Below, piece by piece: positions 54,572 to 63,863 of a stretch of 64,000 nt of DNA. Both the position numbers and the translations under genes were made by a program. The stretch comes from Eubacterium sp. (GTDB lineage Bacteria > Bacillota > Clostridia > Lachnospirales > Lachnospiraceae). The notes under the pieces were generated by a model, which was not told the DNA's origin, searched no databases, and saw only the letters and a program-made list of their open reading frames with translations. The first letter of the stretch is position 1. Every line of letters starts with the position of its first letter. The stretch spans positions 42,562 to 106,561 of the forward strand of contig JAILOU010000011.1 in NCBI GenBank assembly GCA_024690665.1, written 5' to 3'.

Positions 54572-55438
54572 TTACTTTCTCATCGCAGATGTTGCGAATA
54601 AACCGTTTGGTCTAAGTGCCAGGATTACTAAGAGTACAATGTAAGCAATCAGCATCTGTACACCGGAACCAAATACGAAACCACCGAGTAACTGTGCTAC
54701 ACCGAGCACGATACCACCGATCAGGGTACCAAATAAACTTCCCATACCACCGATAACTACTACACCAAATGCGATGATCAGGTACTGTGTACCGGATGAT
54801 GGATAGAATGTAAATGTGGAACCTACCAGTGTACCAGCAACAGCTGTAATACCCATACAGATAACCATTGCTGCTGCAAATGCAGTTTTGGTATTTACAC
54901 CCATAAGCTCTGCTGCCATTGGGTCATCAGAGGTTGCACGGATGGAACGACCAAAGTTTGTCTTCTGCATTACTAATGTTAAGCCGACGATAATAACTAC
55001 TGCGATAATGAAAGATGCAAGATAACTTGCTGAGATAGAAACGTTTTCTGTTGAAACTACGTTCTTAACTGACAGTGAGTTATTAATTGCCTGGTTGTCG
55101 GCACTAAAGATCTTAAGCATTAAGTTTGATAAGAAGATCGATAGACCGAATGTTACCAGCAAGGCCGGAGCCTCACCTTTGTCCATTACCTTGTTGACTA
55201 AGAATTGCTGTATTACAAATCCGAGTACACACATGATAACGACAGAAATAATTGTTGATAAAATCAGGTTACAACCCAGCGCTCTTGTTACAACAAGGGT
55301 GATATATGTTCCTAAGATCATCAAATCACCATGAGCTAAGTTTGTTAACTTCATGATACCGAATACCAGAGACATTCCGATACCAATCATGGAGTAAAGT
55401 CCTCCAAGGAGGATACCTGTGATAATACATTGAGCCAT
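54572..55438 (-). CDS. livH: Branched-chain amino acid ABC transporter permease LivH
   Basis: A 288-residue permease with about eight helices. The N-terminal segment YSMIGIGMSLVFGIMKLTNLAHGD is the classic LivH opening and GGMGSLFGTLIGG the coupling-loop region. Pairs with LivM. Lies 21 nt after the livF gene in transcription order. Confidence 0.93.
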   Translation of the reverse strand: MAQCIITGILLGGLYSMIGIGMSLVFGIMKLTNLAHGDLMILGTYITLVVTRALGCNLILSTIISVVIMCVLGFVIQQFLVNKVMDKGEAPALLVTFGLSIFLSNLMLKIFSADNQAINNSLSVKNVVSTENVSISASYLASFIIAVVIIVGLTLVMQKTNFGRSIRATSDDPMAAELMGVNTKTAFAAAMVICMGITAVAGTLVGSTFTFYPSSGTQYLIIAFGVVVIGGMGSLFGTLIGGIVLGVAQLLGGFVFGSGVQMLIAYIVLLVILALRPNGLFATSAMRK

Positions 55439-55459
55439 TTAAGATTTTCCCCCTTCCTG

Positions 55460-56176
55460 TTATGCGAATGAATTGATACCGAAGTAAGCATCGTTAACTT
55501 CTTCTTCATTCAATTCATTGGATTTACCTTCCATTACAACTTTGCCTTCCAGAATAACATATGCATAATCGGATGCCTGAAGAGAACGAGTTACGTTCTG
55601 CTCTACGATTAACATTGTCAGTCCTGTTGCAGCGATTTCTTTTAACTTGTCATAGATATCATTGATAACTACCGGTGCAAGTCCAAGAGAAATCTCATCA
55701 CAAAGCAGGATCTTCGGCTGTGTCATAATACCTCTTCCGATTGCAAGCATCTGTCTTTGTCCACCGGATAGGTAAGTTGATTGCTGGTTTGCTTTTTCTT
55801 TCAGGATAGGGAAGAGTTTATAAACGCCTTCCAATCTTTCCATACGTTCCGGACCCTTTGCCATATAAGCACCCATTAACAGGTTATCCTGTACAGTCAT
55901 AGATTCGAAACAGTGGCTTCCTTCCGGTGCCATTGACAGTCCTGCTTTCGCAATCTGATGTGGCTTCTTTCCGGAAATGTCCTGACCATCGAAGATGATC
56001 TGACCCTTTGTCGGCTTATTCAGTCCGCAAATGGTATTCATAATTGTTGATTTACCGGCTCCGTTCGCTCCGATTAAGGATACGATAGTTCCCGGTTCTA
56101 CATTTAATGAAATGTCCTTTAGAGCAAGGAAATCGCCGTAATGAACATCAATATCTTTTACTTCTAACAAACTCAT
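55460..56176 (-). CDS. livF: Branched-chain amino acid ABC transporter ATP-binding protein LivF
   Basis: A 238-residue ATPase with Walker A GANGAGKST, signature YLSGGQRQML and Walker B ILLCDEISLG (Ser replacing Pro of the usual DEPS). The start at 56176 overlaps the stop of livG by 4 nt, so the two ATPases are translationally coupled. Confidence 0.94.
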   Translation of the reverse strand: MSLLEVKDIDVHYGDFLALKDISLNVEPGTIVSLIGANGAGKSTIMNTICGLNKPTKGQIIFDGQDISGKKPHQIAKAGLSMAPEGSHCFESMTVQDNLLMGAYMAKGPERMERLEGVYKLFPILKEKANQQSTYLSGGQRQMLAIGRGIMTQPKILLCDEISLGLAPVVINDIYDKLKEIAATGLTMLIVEQNVTRSLQASDYAYVILEGKVVMEGKSNELNEEEVNDAYFGINSFA

Positions 56177-56901
56177 TCGTCGTCTCCTCCTCCCATATAA
56201 ACTTTCTTAACTTCACTAGAATTCATGACATCCAGTGGAGCACCTGTGATTACGTCCACACCGTCTGCCAACAGCATTACTCTGTCAGTACCTTCCAGCA
56301 TGGTTCTGATGATATGCTCGATCCAGATTACACTTACACCCTGGCTCTTGATTTCTTTTACAAGATTGATGATCAGCCCCACTTCTGATTCTGTAAGACC
56401 TCCACCAACTTCGTCAAGCAATAAGATCTTTGGCTCTGTTGCCAATGCACGACCAATCTCTAAACGCTTTCTGTCAAGAAGTCCAAGCTTACCTGCAAAT
56501 AAATCCAGCTTATCATCTAGTTTGATTACGTCTGCTACTTCCAAAGCTTTTTGTTTTGCCTCAGCTTCACTCATTCCCGCACCAAATACGCCGCCTACCA
56601 TAATATTTTCAAATACAGTCATCTGCTCAAATGGTCTTGGAACCTGGAATGTTCTTCCAATTCCACCACGGCAACGTTCTGTTACGCCTTCATGAGAAAT
56701 CTCTTTCCCTTGGAAACTAATGGTTCCCTTGGTTGGCTTCAGAATACCGGTCAGGATGTTAAGCATAACTGTTTTTCCGGCACCATTTGGTCCAATAACG
56801 CCAAGGACTTCATTTTCATTTAGTTCAAAGTTGATGCTTTTTAACACATGGTTGCTTCCAAAAGAAATGCCAAGGTCTTTTACAGTCAATACCGCACTCA
56901 A
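56173..56901 (-). CDS. livG: Branched-chain amino acid ABC transporter ATP-binding protein LivG
   Basis: A 242-residue ATPase with Walker A GPNGAGKTV and Walker B ILLLDEVGGG. The signature region reads GKLGLLDRKRLEIGRAL, where LLDRKR stands in place of LSGGQ; LivG proteins commonly vary here (LPYGxQRRLEIARAL), so the gene is probably functional, but the divergence is notable. First ATPase after the binding protein, separated from it by a stem-loop. Confidence 0.9.
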   Translation of the reverse strand: MSAVLTVKDLGISFGSNHVLKSINFELNENEVLGVIGPNGAGKTVMLNILTGILKPTKGTISFQGKEISHEGVTERCRGGIGRTFQVPRPFEQMTVFENIMVGGVFGAGMSEAEAKQKALEVADVIKLDDKLDLFAGKLGLLDRKRLEIGRALATEPKILLLDEVGGGLTESEVGLIINLVKEIKSQGVSVIWIEHIIRTMLEGTDRVMLLADGVDVITGAPLDVMNSSEVKKVYMGGGDDE

Positions 56902-56941
56902 ATCATATACCTCCTTGCATTTTATATATTCCCTATTTTTT

Positions 56942-56989
56942 AAAATCTCAGGGACGTTTCACATTTTTATGAAAGACCCTGAGATTTTA
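56942..56989 (-). terminator. Intercistronic terminator-like stem between livJ and livG
   Basis: A 12-bp perfect stem (AAAATCTCAGGG / CCCTGAGATTTT) with a long imperfectly paired apex, followed only by a short T stretch. Probably a partial terminator that lets the binding protein be made in excess. Confidence 0.7.
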
Positions 56990-57027
56990 TTATTGAGTCA
57001 TTTTAATTCCCTAAATATGCCAAATAA

Positions 57028-58308
57028 TTATTCTGCAATTTTAAGATCTGCTGTTGTCGGGCAGTCAGGAACCTGTGTATTAGCAATGATTTCCTGTGTC
57101 CATGTTCCGTCTTCGTTGTAGATCCACTGTCCTGTTACAAGTGGCTGTACTGAGTAATGCTGATCGTTAAAATCAACTGCACCGATTACGGTGTCAACGC
57201 TAAGCTCGTCGCAAGCTGCTGTTAATTTGTCAAGCTTAAGAGAACCTGCATTCTTAAGTACGTTGTAAAGGATTTCTACGTTAGCGTAGTCATATCCGCA
57301 TGTAGCCGGTGCATATTCATCACCTGTAAGTTCCATCCACTTAGCTCCAAGCTCTTCACAAGTTTCGCCTGTGATTGAAGATACGTATGGATGAGATGTT
57401 GTCCACCAAACTTCTGAACAAAGTCCGTCTGCAAGTCCGTCAGCACCCGCTGCGTCAACGTCTTCTTTGAACAGTGTAGCCTTAGCTACTGTTGTAACCT
57501 TAGGCATATAACCTGAAGATTTCAGTTGTGAATAGAATGTACCAAAGTCAGATGTAAGCATTACACCTACTACTGCGTCACATCCTTTATCCTTTAATTC
57601 GTTGATGATTGATGTATAGTCTGTATCGCCTGAGTTATAAGCACCAGGATCTACTGCTTCGTATCCGTTAGCTTCACAGAATTCGCTGATTGCGTTGATC
57701 ATTGTCTGACCTTCTGTATCTGTTGCATGCATTACACCAACTTTTCCGCCGCTGATGCCTGCTGCATCCCATGCATCCTTGAATGAGTTCAACTCGTTTT
57801 CTGTGTTGAATCCTGCATGGTAGCTGTACTGGTAATCTGATGTTGCCCAAGCTTCATCAGGTGTATCTACTGAAAGACACAAAACTCCGGCACGCTCGCA
57901 AGCTGCTGCTACTGGAACGGTTGTATCAGCTGTCTTAGCTGTCAGCATGATATCAACATTCTTACTGTTGATTAAGTTGTTTGCAGCTTCAGATGCCTTT
58001 GTAGGATCTGATTCTGAATCGGCATAAACAAGTTCAATCTTCTTTGTTTCACCATCAACTTCAATTCCGCCTGCTTCATTGATTTCATCAACTGCATATC
58101 CGTACATCTCTTCTGTACCTGCACCAAATGCTGCAAGAGCACCTGTCTGTGGATATACAACACCAACGGTAATTGTGTCACCTGATGATGAGCTACCGCC
58201 ACCTTCATTTGTGCTAGAACTACTTGAGCTGCTTCCGCAAGCTGCAAGTGAGCCGACCATTAATGCGGCTACGCCTAATGCTGCAATTCTTGTTAATCTC
58301 TTTTTCAT
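57028..58308 (-). CDS. livJ: Branched-chain amino acid ABC transporter substrate-binding lipoprotein
   Basis: A 426-residue lipoprotein. Signal peptide with lipobox SLAACGSS (Cys about 24) followed by a Ser/Gly linker, then a type I periplasmic-binding fold of the LivJ/LivK family (VGVVYPQTGALAAFGAGTEE; DYTSIINELKDKGCDAVVG). First gene of the liv operon. The ligand is inferred from the company of LivGFHM; related systems also carry amides, urea or aromatic acids. A conserved-looking stem lies in its leader. Confidence 0.9.
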   Translation of the reverse strand: MKKRLTRIAALGVAALMVGSLAACGSSSSSSSTNEGGGSSSSGDTITVGVVYPQTGALAAFGAGTEEMYGYAVDEINEAGGIEVDGETKKIELVYADSESDPTKASEAANNLINSKNVDIMLTAKTADTTVPVAAACERAGVLCLSVDTPDEAWATSDYQYSYHAGFNTENELNSFKDAWDAAGISGGKVGVMHATDTEGQTMINAISEFCEANGYEAVDPGAYNSGDTDYTSIINELKDKGCDAVVGVMLTSDFGTFYSQLKSSGYMPKVTTVAKATLFKEDVDAAGADGLADGLCSEVWWTTSHPYVSSITGETCEELGAKWMELTGDEYAPATCGYDYANVEILYNVLKNAGSLKLDKLTAACDELSVDTVIGAVDFNDQHYSVQPLVTGQWIYNEDGTWTQEIIANTQVPDCPTTADLKIAE

Positions 58309-58334
58309 GTTTCTCCTCCTTTTAAAGTTCGTTG

Positions 58335-58374
58335 ATATTCTGTTGTAGCCGTAACGGCACCCCCAATAGAATAT
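58335..58374 (-). promoter_or_regulatory. Leader stem-loop upstream of livJ
   Basis: On the minus strand ATATTCTATTG and CAACAGAATAT pair over 11 bp (one G-T), enclosing GGGGG and an inner GCCG/CGGC hairpin. It ends 26 nt before the livJ ATG, just ahead of the SD. No T-run. It could be a cis-regulatory RNA or a DNA operator; I do not recognise a known riboswitch. The rest of the 287-base gap (to 58595) is very AT-rich with no gene. Confidence 0.5.
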
Positions 58375-58595
58375 TTCCTTTATGGTAGTTCTATTTTATA
58401 AATAATTTATAAACTTGAAAATTGGAAAATCTTATTATTTTATTTGTTATATTATGAATTTAATGCTTTTTGCATATTTTTATTAACATTTTACATATTT
58501 TATTGTGCTATTTGATAGACGCTATTAAAAAAACACCTTTTTGCTACCATCATTTTGCCAATGGTTACAAAAAGGTGCCTATCTTTTGTCCTATT

Positions 58596-59858
58596 CTAGG
58601 GATTTATACAGTCTTTCGCAGTTTTCATATACTCTTTAAGCGTAATATCCCCCAATAAATACTTTTTATTATTTGCTTTCCACAAACTTTCGTTATCTTT
58701 ATCAATTTGTATACTGGAATACCCGGTTACATGCGTATCATCTTGTACCAGCTGTTTTAAGAAATCGATTTGTTTTGGTGTTGTTCCCGTTTGCTCGTAA
58801 TCATCCGTCAGCATATTTAAATATCCCTGCTGCGTCACATTTAACTCATTCATCCTCTTGGCGTACGCTGCACAAATCTGTGCCGCAAGACCGGAATTGT
58901 CGGAATTCGCGTTCACACACAATCCCGGCGTTTGATCCGGTGTCTCGCAAATGAGTTTGTCGTTATCCAAAAAATTCACCATCTCAAATCCGTCTTCTCC
59001 CATATTCTGAATCAGGTGATAGGCAATATCACTACTGTCTACCATCATAACGGCTTCCCCGCCGATAAAGTCGGTCACGGCCTGCGCGTGCCCCTTTTGC
59101 ACAACATTTTTGTTAAATGCGCCGTCTTCTCCAAGCTCTGTCAGTTTTGTCGCCGCTTCTTTTAACACGCTATAATCCTTTGCATTATCTGTCATATACT
59201 GCTGCCATGCGTCCTCATCAAGATACTGCACCATCTCATTAAGCAGCCGGTCAAACGATTCTCCCTCTTTATCACCACACTCAAACAGTACATAATCCGT
59301 ATCATTTAACTTGTTATAGCGCTGAATCTGCCGGTTCATTTTCTGTAGCTCCTCATAGCTTGTTGGAATACTTAGTCCGATTTCTTCTAATAAAGAAACA
59401 TTATAGTAAGTAACATAGTATTTCTTCGGCGTACAAGGAACCACATATACATTATTCGAGTATTCTGTCACATAACCATCTTCATAAGACAAATCCGATA
59501 TATAACTTTGCACCGGCAGGCAGACTTTTGCCTCAATAAATTCCTGCACATACTCTCCGTCTCCCAGATAAAAGATATCCGGAAGTTCTCCTGTCGCAAG
59601 CGCTGTCAGCAATTTAGTATCCATCTCTGCTTTTGAAAAGTTCTTCACATCCAACGTGCAGTTATACTGCTTTTCAAGATCGTCCCACGCGAACATGTAA
59701 TAATATCCCGGAACATTGCAGTCGTAAAATGTCCACACTTCCAGACTGTCTTTTTGTGTCTCTTGTTCTGTTTCACTTGGAACGGGCGATGAACATCCCC
59801 CGATGGCTGTAGCTACCAATACCACCACGGCCATGCACGCCCACAATTTCTTCTTCAT
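58596..59858 (-). CDS. Orphan extracellular solute-binding lipoprotein (family 1, sugar type)
   Basis: A 420-residue lipoprotein started at 59858 (GAGGA 8 nt upstream). Lipobox IGGCSSP (Cys about 22), then a mature domain of the family-1 carbohydrate-binding type (LLTALATGELPDIFYLGDGEYV; TSYEELQKMNRQIQRYN). No permease or ATPase gene follows in the window. It is divergent from a YesM-like kinase gene, so it may deliver ligand to that sensor or serve a transporter encoded elsewhere. Confidence 0.87.
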   Translation of the reverse strand: MKKKLWACMAVVVLVATAIGGCSSPVPSETEQETQKDSLEVWTFYDCNVPGYYYMFAWDDLEKQYNCTLDVKNFSKAEMDTKLLTALATGELPDIFYLGDGEYVQEFIEAKVCLPVQSYISDLSYEDGYVTEYSNNVYVVPCTPKKYYVTYYNVSLLEEIGLSIPTSYEELQKMNRQIQRYNKLNDTDYVLFECGDKEGESFDRLLNEMVQYLDEDAWQQYMTDNAKDYSVLKEAATKLTELGEDGAFNKNVVQKGHAQAVTDFIGGEAVMMVDSSDIAYHLIQNMGEDGFEMVNFLDNDKLICETPDQTPGLCVNANSDNSGLAAQICAAYAKRMNELNVTQQGYLNMLTDDYEQTGTTPKQIDFLKQLVQDDTHVTGYSSIQIDKDNESLWKANNKKYLLGDITLKEYMKTAKDCINP

Positions 59859-59934
59859 ATCTGCATTCCTCAAACTAATTTGTTATCTAAGTCGGATTTT
59901 ATCATATCCCTTTTCGGATTGCCATGCATATTGT

Positions 59935-59963
59935 TTTACAAATACGAGTGCAAATTGTAAAAT
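59935..59963 (+). promoter_or_regulatory. Promoter of the YesM-like kinase gene
   Basis: TTTACA (59935-59940), 17-bp spacer, TAAAAT (59958-59963); start near 59970, then GTGAGG SD and ATG at 59989. Confidence 0.65.
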
Positions 59964-59988
59964 AAGAAAATAAGCGTGAGGAATTTTT

Positions 59989-61845
59989 ATGAAAAACAGA
60001 CGGGTATTTTACAACATTTTTAACGGACTTCCTAGTACGACCAGCTTCAAAAGACGGTTGTTTATTTCGTTTGTCCTGATCTGTGTGCCTGTCTTAATTG
60101 CCCTTACCGTTTTTTCTTATCTTTTGACCGCAGCCAACACACAGCACATATTGGTGCAGTCTCAGATTCGCCAGGTAGAACAGGTTAATACTTCATTATC
60201 CTCTGTTTTTCAAAATACAGAATATCTTTCAAGAGACCTGATTCTTAGCTCCGTTTTACAAGAGTACCTGACAACAATTACGTCCGGTAATTCTTCTATT
60301 CCAAATGATACAGAGCTGTCTTACACCATAGATTCTGCTATCAGCAACCATGAATATGTAGACAACATTGTCATCACAACCGTTGATGCATCTGCTTACA
60401 GTTCGTCTTCTGCGTATACGGATCTGACTTCTTTTGACAATATCCGCAAAAAATGGTGGTACAACGATATGACTGCGCTTACCAACTCTTACCGTTGGTT
60501 TTCTTACGCAACTTTAGATACCTCCACCTGGCGCAAACAGCAAAAAAATGAAATTGCAACCCAGATTAATACCATGATGCTTGCCCGTCCTATCTACGAT
60601 ACGACAAACCCATCACAGCAACTGGGCTATCTTATGATTTATCTAAATACAGAATACCTTCAGCAGATCTGGAATTCTACCAATTGGGGGCATACCACCA
60701 ATCTGTACCTGTTTGATTCACAGGATCGGGAAATTAGCTCTAATCTTCCGATGACGGATTACTCCGAGCTTATCGATTATTATCATTTGCAAAATGATTC
60801 CCAGCTTCTCATCTACGAGAATCGTCGTTATATCTACACAGCTCTTCCGGCCGGTTTTGACGACTGGTACACCGTTATGATTACACCGTATTCGGAGCTG
60901 GACCATTCACTCACCAACACCTTCATTATTGTACTGATTATGATTGCTGCGCTCATCCTGCTTATCTTTTTACTATCCAAAAAAAGTGCAACCAACATGT
61001 CGCAGCCTATCACAGTGCTTTCTGACATGATCAACGCCTACCACGGTCCGGATCATACAAGAAATGAGACGCTGATACGTACATACACCGAGCGAAGTGA
61101 TGAAATTGGCGATATCTACCGTTCGTATCTTCAACTTGAAAAGCGTATGCAGAATCTGATTGAAGAAGTCTATGTGAAAACCCTGGAAAAAAAGGATGCA
61201 CAACTGGCACTCTTACAAAGTCAGATCAATCCACATTTTCTATATAATACATTGGACTCCATCAACTGGCTGGCTCTTATGAATGAACAGGATGAAATCT
61301 CCAAGATGATTACGGCTCTTTCTAATACATTCCGGCTGAGTCTGATGAAAGACTCCGAATATTTTGTCGCCCTCGACCAGGAAATGGAATACATCAAGAG
61401 TTACCTCGTTCTTCAAAAGTTTCGATTTGCCGAGCGTCTGACTTATGAATTCTCTCTTCCGGAGCATCCTGAGCGCTATGAAATTCTTCGATTTGTTATG
61501 CAGCCAATCGTTGAAAATGCCTTAAAGCACGGCATTGATCAGATTCCGGATGGTGGCAAATTAACCATTCGACTTCGCATTGAAGACGACATGATTATTG
61601 AAGTAATCAACGACGGTGACAAAATCAATCTTAAAAAGATGGAAAAACTTCTCGTCTACGAACCGGACAATTCTGAGCTGATTGCCTTTATGGATGAAGG
61701 CTACGGCATGCAAAATATCTACCGGCGTATTAAAATTGTCTGCGGAAATAAATATGGCCTGCGTTATTCCGTTAAGAATAAGCAGACCATCTGTGAGATT
61801 CGTCTTCCTGTTAAGATGCACGACTCCGAAAAGCCGACAGCGTAA
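59989..61845 (+). CDS. YesM/LytS-family sensor histidine kinase
   Basis: A 618-residue membrane kinase. Helix 1 (about 25-47), a large extracellular sensor region (about 48-305), helix 2 (about 306-328), HAMP-like linker, then the His_kinase domain with LLQSQINPHFLYNTLDSINW (His in NPHFLYN) and an HATPase domain (IVENALKHGID; DEGYGMQNIYRRI). Typically paired with a YesN-type AraC response regulator to control carbohydrate uptake. Here the regulator gene is convergent and the two 3' ends overlap by 35 nt. The solute-binding protein gene is divergent at its 5' end. Confidence 0.92.
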   Translation: MKNRRVFYNIFNGLPSTTSFKRRLFISFVLICVPVLIALTVFSYLLTAANTQHILVQSQIRQVEQVNTSLSSVFQNTEYLSRDLILSSVLQEYLTTITSGNSSIPNDTELSYTIDSAISNHEYVDNIVITTVDASAYSSSSAYTDLTSFDNIRKKWWYNDMTALTNSYRWFSYATLDTSTWRKQQKNEIATQINTMMLARPIYDTTNPSQQLGYLMIYLNTEYLQQIWNSTNWGHTTNLYLFDSQDREISSNLPMTDYSELIDYYHLQNDSQLLIYENRRYIYTALPAGFDDWYTVMITPYSELDHSLTNTFIIVLIMIAALILLIFLLSKKSATNMSQPITVLSDMINAYHGPDHTRNETLIRTYTERSDEIGDIYRSYLQLEKRMQNLIEEVYVKTLEKKDAQLALLQSQINPHFLYNTLDSINWLALMNEQDEISKMITALSNTFRLSLMKDSEYFVALDQEMEYIKSYLVLQKFRFAERLTYEFSLPEHPERYEILRFVMQPIVENALKHGIDQIPDGGKLTIRLRIEDDMIIEVINDGDKINLKKMEKLLVYEPDNSELIAFMDEGYGMQNIYRRIKIVCGNKYGLRYSVKNKQTICEIRLPVKMHDSEKPTA

Positions 61846-63433
61846 CACCTGTATGTTTTTTGAAAATCTGTGAGAAGTAGGCATAATCGTTATAACCAAC
61901 TGCTTCAGCCACTTCATACATCTTCAGATTTCCTTCTTTTAAAAGGCCCTTGGCCTTCTCGATTCGAAGACCGGTCAGATAATTGACAAATGTAATATCT
62001 AATTCTTTTTTAAATAGATTACTTAGATAATTTTTACTGATACCTATCGCATCCGCAACATGTTGCAGCGATAGGTTTTCTTTATAATGTTCTTCCATAT
62101 AAGCAAGCGCATCCGCAATAATCTTATTCGAAGTCATTCCATGATTCGAATTCATCGCAATTGCCAAAGTCTTAGACAGCTCAAATGTGATTCGTTTTTG
62201 ATCCTCCAGTGTTGGATATGTCTGCTGCAACTGCTGCAAATCAAGTAGTCCAATCTGTACAATATCCGGCCTTGACTCAATTCGAATCTGCTGCTGATAG
62301 ATACGAAGCAGAATTAAGAATGTTGTGGTGCACATGGTATCGCGCATCACATTTGCCGGACGTTTTTTTATCTCATTGTAGATATCATCAATGACCTGCG
62401 CGATGCGATCTTCCGTTGCACTGACCAGCGTCTCTCGAAACAGTTCTTCAATCTTATCGTATGGAATGTGCGTTTCACTTGCATAAACCTGTTCTTTTGA
62501 ATCTATCGTATCCTGCAGATTTGCTTCCTGCAAAAAGATAGCCTTAATACATTCATTTCTGGCAACAAAGATATTACGAAGCCCCTTATGAATCTTACTG
62601 ATTCCGGCCACAAGGTGAATCCCCACCTTCTTGTGTTCATCAATCAGCTTTTGCATGCTTTTCTCCAATGGCTGATAAAGTTCATGCACGACTCTTGGCA
62701 TATCTCCAATCATCTCCTCATGTTCTTCATCCGGATATACTAACAGTGCAATACTTTCATCTAATAAAAACTGTTCGATTCTTCCGTATTGCGACAATTC
62801 TTCCGTCACCTTTGAAACAAGTTCACCCATCTCAGATAAGTAATCGCTTTGAAACTCCATGTGATAGGTTTCTAATTTAATCATGATAAATGGTGTTTCA
62901 TCCACATCCATCTTAAGATCGACCTTCAGCATCTGATACAGCTTCTCATCTAGCACATTATCCTCTGCCAGCGAGATAAAAAAGCGGTTTTTCAACTCTT
63001 CTTTATTCGTCTGAATCCAGCTGTTCACCGAATATGCGTAATCCATCTCATCATGCTTTTGCGCAATTTTCTCATGCATCTTATCGAGCATCTTGCCAAA
63101 AGCATCCTTTTCAATTGGCTTTAACAGATAATCCGCAACGCCCAGCTTTAATGCTTCTTGTGCAAATACAAAATCGCCATATCCGGACAAAATTACATAT
63201 TCCGCATTCGGCAAAATCTTCTTTGCCTCTGTCACAAATTCAATCCCTGTCATCTTCGGCATCTTAATGTCCGTAATGACAAGATCCGGCTGCTTTTTTG
63301 CCAATTCTTCAAGTGCCCGTGTGCCATCCTGGTAAGCTCCTACCACTTCATACCCGTGTTTTGGTAGGTCAAAGACTTTTTGAATACCTTGCAGCACAAT
63401 CGCCTCATCGTCAAGCAACATCAACTTAAACAT
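61811..63433 (-). CDS. YesN-family response regulator with AraC DNA-binding domain
   Basis: 540 residues from the ATG at 63433 (AGGGGGT 6 nt upstream; the longer frame overlaps the small membrane protein gene). N-terminal receiver domain (LLDDEAIVLQG; Asp in LVITDIKMPKM about 54; Lys in DYLLKPIEKD), a middle region of about 270 residues, and a C-terminal pair of AraC helix-turn-helix motifs (VADAIGISKNYLSNLFKKEL; VAEAVGYNDYAYFSQIFKKH). Presumed partner of the YesM-like kinase. Probably co-transcribed with the small membrane protein upstream (26-nt gap). Confidence 0.92.
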   Translation of the reverse strand: MFKLMLLDDEAIVLQGIQKVFDLPKHGYEVVGAYQDGTRALEELAKKQPDLVITDIKMPKMTGIEFVTEAKKILPNAEYVILSGYGDFVFAQEALKLGVADYLLKPIEKDAFGKMLDKMHEKIAQKHDEMDYAYSVNSWIQTNKEELKNRFFISLAEDNVLDEKLYQMLKVDLKMDVDETPFIMIKLETYHMEFQSDYLSEMGELVSKVTEELSQYGRIEQFLLDESIALLVYPDEEHEEMIGDMPRVVHELYQPLEKSMQKLIDEHKKVGIHLVAGISKIHKGLRNIFVARNECIKAIFLQEANLQDTIDSKEQVYASETHIPYDKIEELFRETLVSATEDRIAQVIDDIYNEIKKRPANVMRDTMCTTTFLILLRIYQQQIRIESRPDIVQIGLLDLQQLQQTYPTLEDQKRITFELSKTLAIAMNSNHGMTSNKIIADALAYMEEHYKENLSLQHVADAIGISKNYLSNLFKKELDITFVNYLTGLRIEKAKGLLKEGNLKMYEVAEAVGYNDYAYFSQIFKKHTGVTLSAFRSRAS

Positions 63434-63459
63434 TTTTGTACCCCCTGCATCAGTTGTTG

Positions 63460-63831
63460 TTATCTTACATAATCTCTTTTTGCTTTTTGAAGGCGTGTTA
63501 CAAACCATATTACGACAACTATGAATGCAATTAACACTACCATATGAATCATTGAGTTTTCAAAAAAGTACTCTGCAATCATTCCCAAGATTCCATATCC
63601 AATACATCCAAACCCAAAGACCATAGTCGGAAGCATCATGAATGTGCAAAATCCTTTTGTATCTTTTACCCTTGGTAATTCCTGTGCGCTTAATAGCCAC
63701 TGTGGCGGTTGTCCATCCTGCGCCATCTTTCTGGCGGTATATACCGAGTATGCTCCATATACGATCAGGATAATCCGAACGATGCTAAACACATCAAAAT
63801 TCCCTAAGTCTTCTGTTAAAAATAACTGCAT
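63460..63831 (-). CDS. Small membrane protein of unknown function
   Basis: 123 residues with three hydrophobic segments (about 14-32, 65-85, 92-113) and a basic C-terminus (LQKAKRDYVR). The loop after the first helix (TARKMAQDGQPPQWLLSAQELPRVKDTKGFC, seen in parts) is polar. No family recognised. The ATG is preceded by AAGGG. It lies 26 nt upstream of the YesN-like gene on the same strand and may be part of that signalling unit. Confidence 0.75.
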   Translation of the reverse strand: MQLFLTEDLGNFDVFSIVRIILIVYGAYSVYTARKMAQDGQPPQWLLSAQELPRVKDTKGFCTFMMLPTMVFGFGCIGYGILGMIAEYFFENSMIHMVVLIAFIVVVIWFVTRLQKAKRDYVR

Positions 63832-63863
63832 GTTTCATTTCCCTTCTTTTATCTTGCCAAAGT

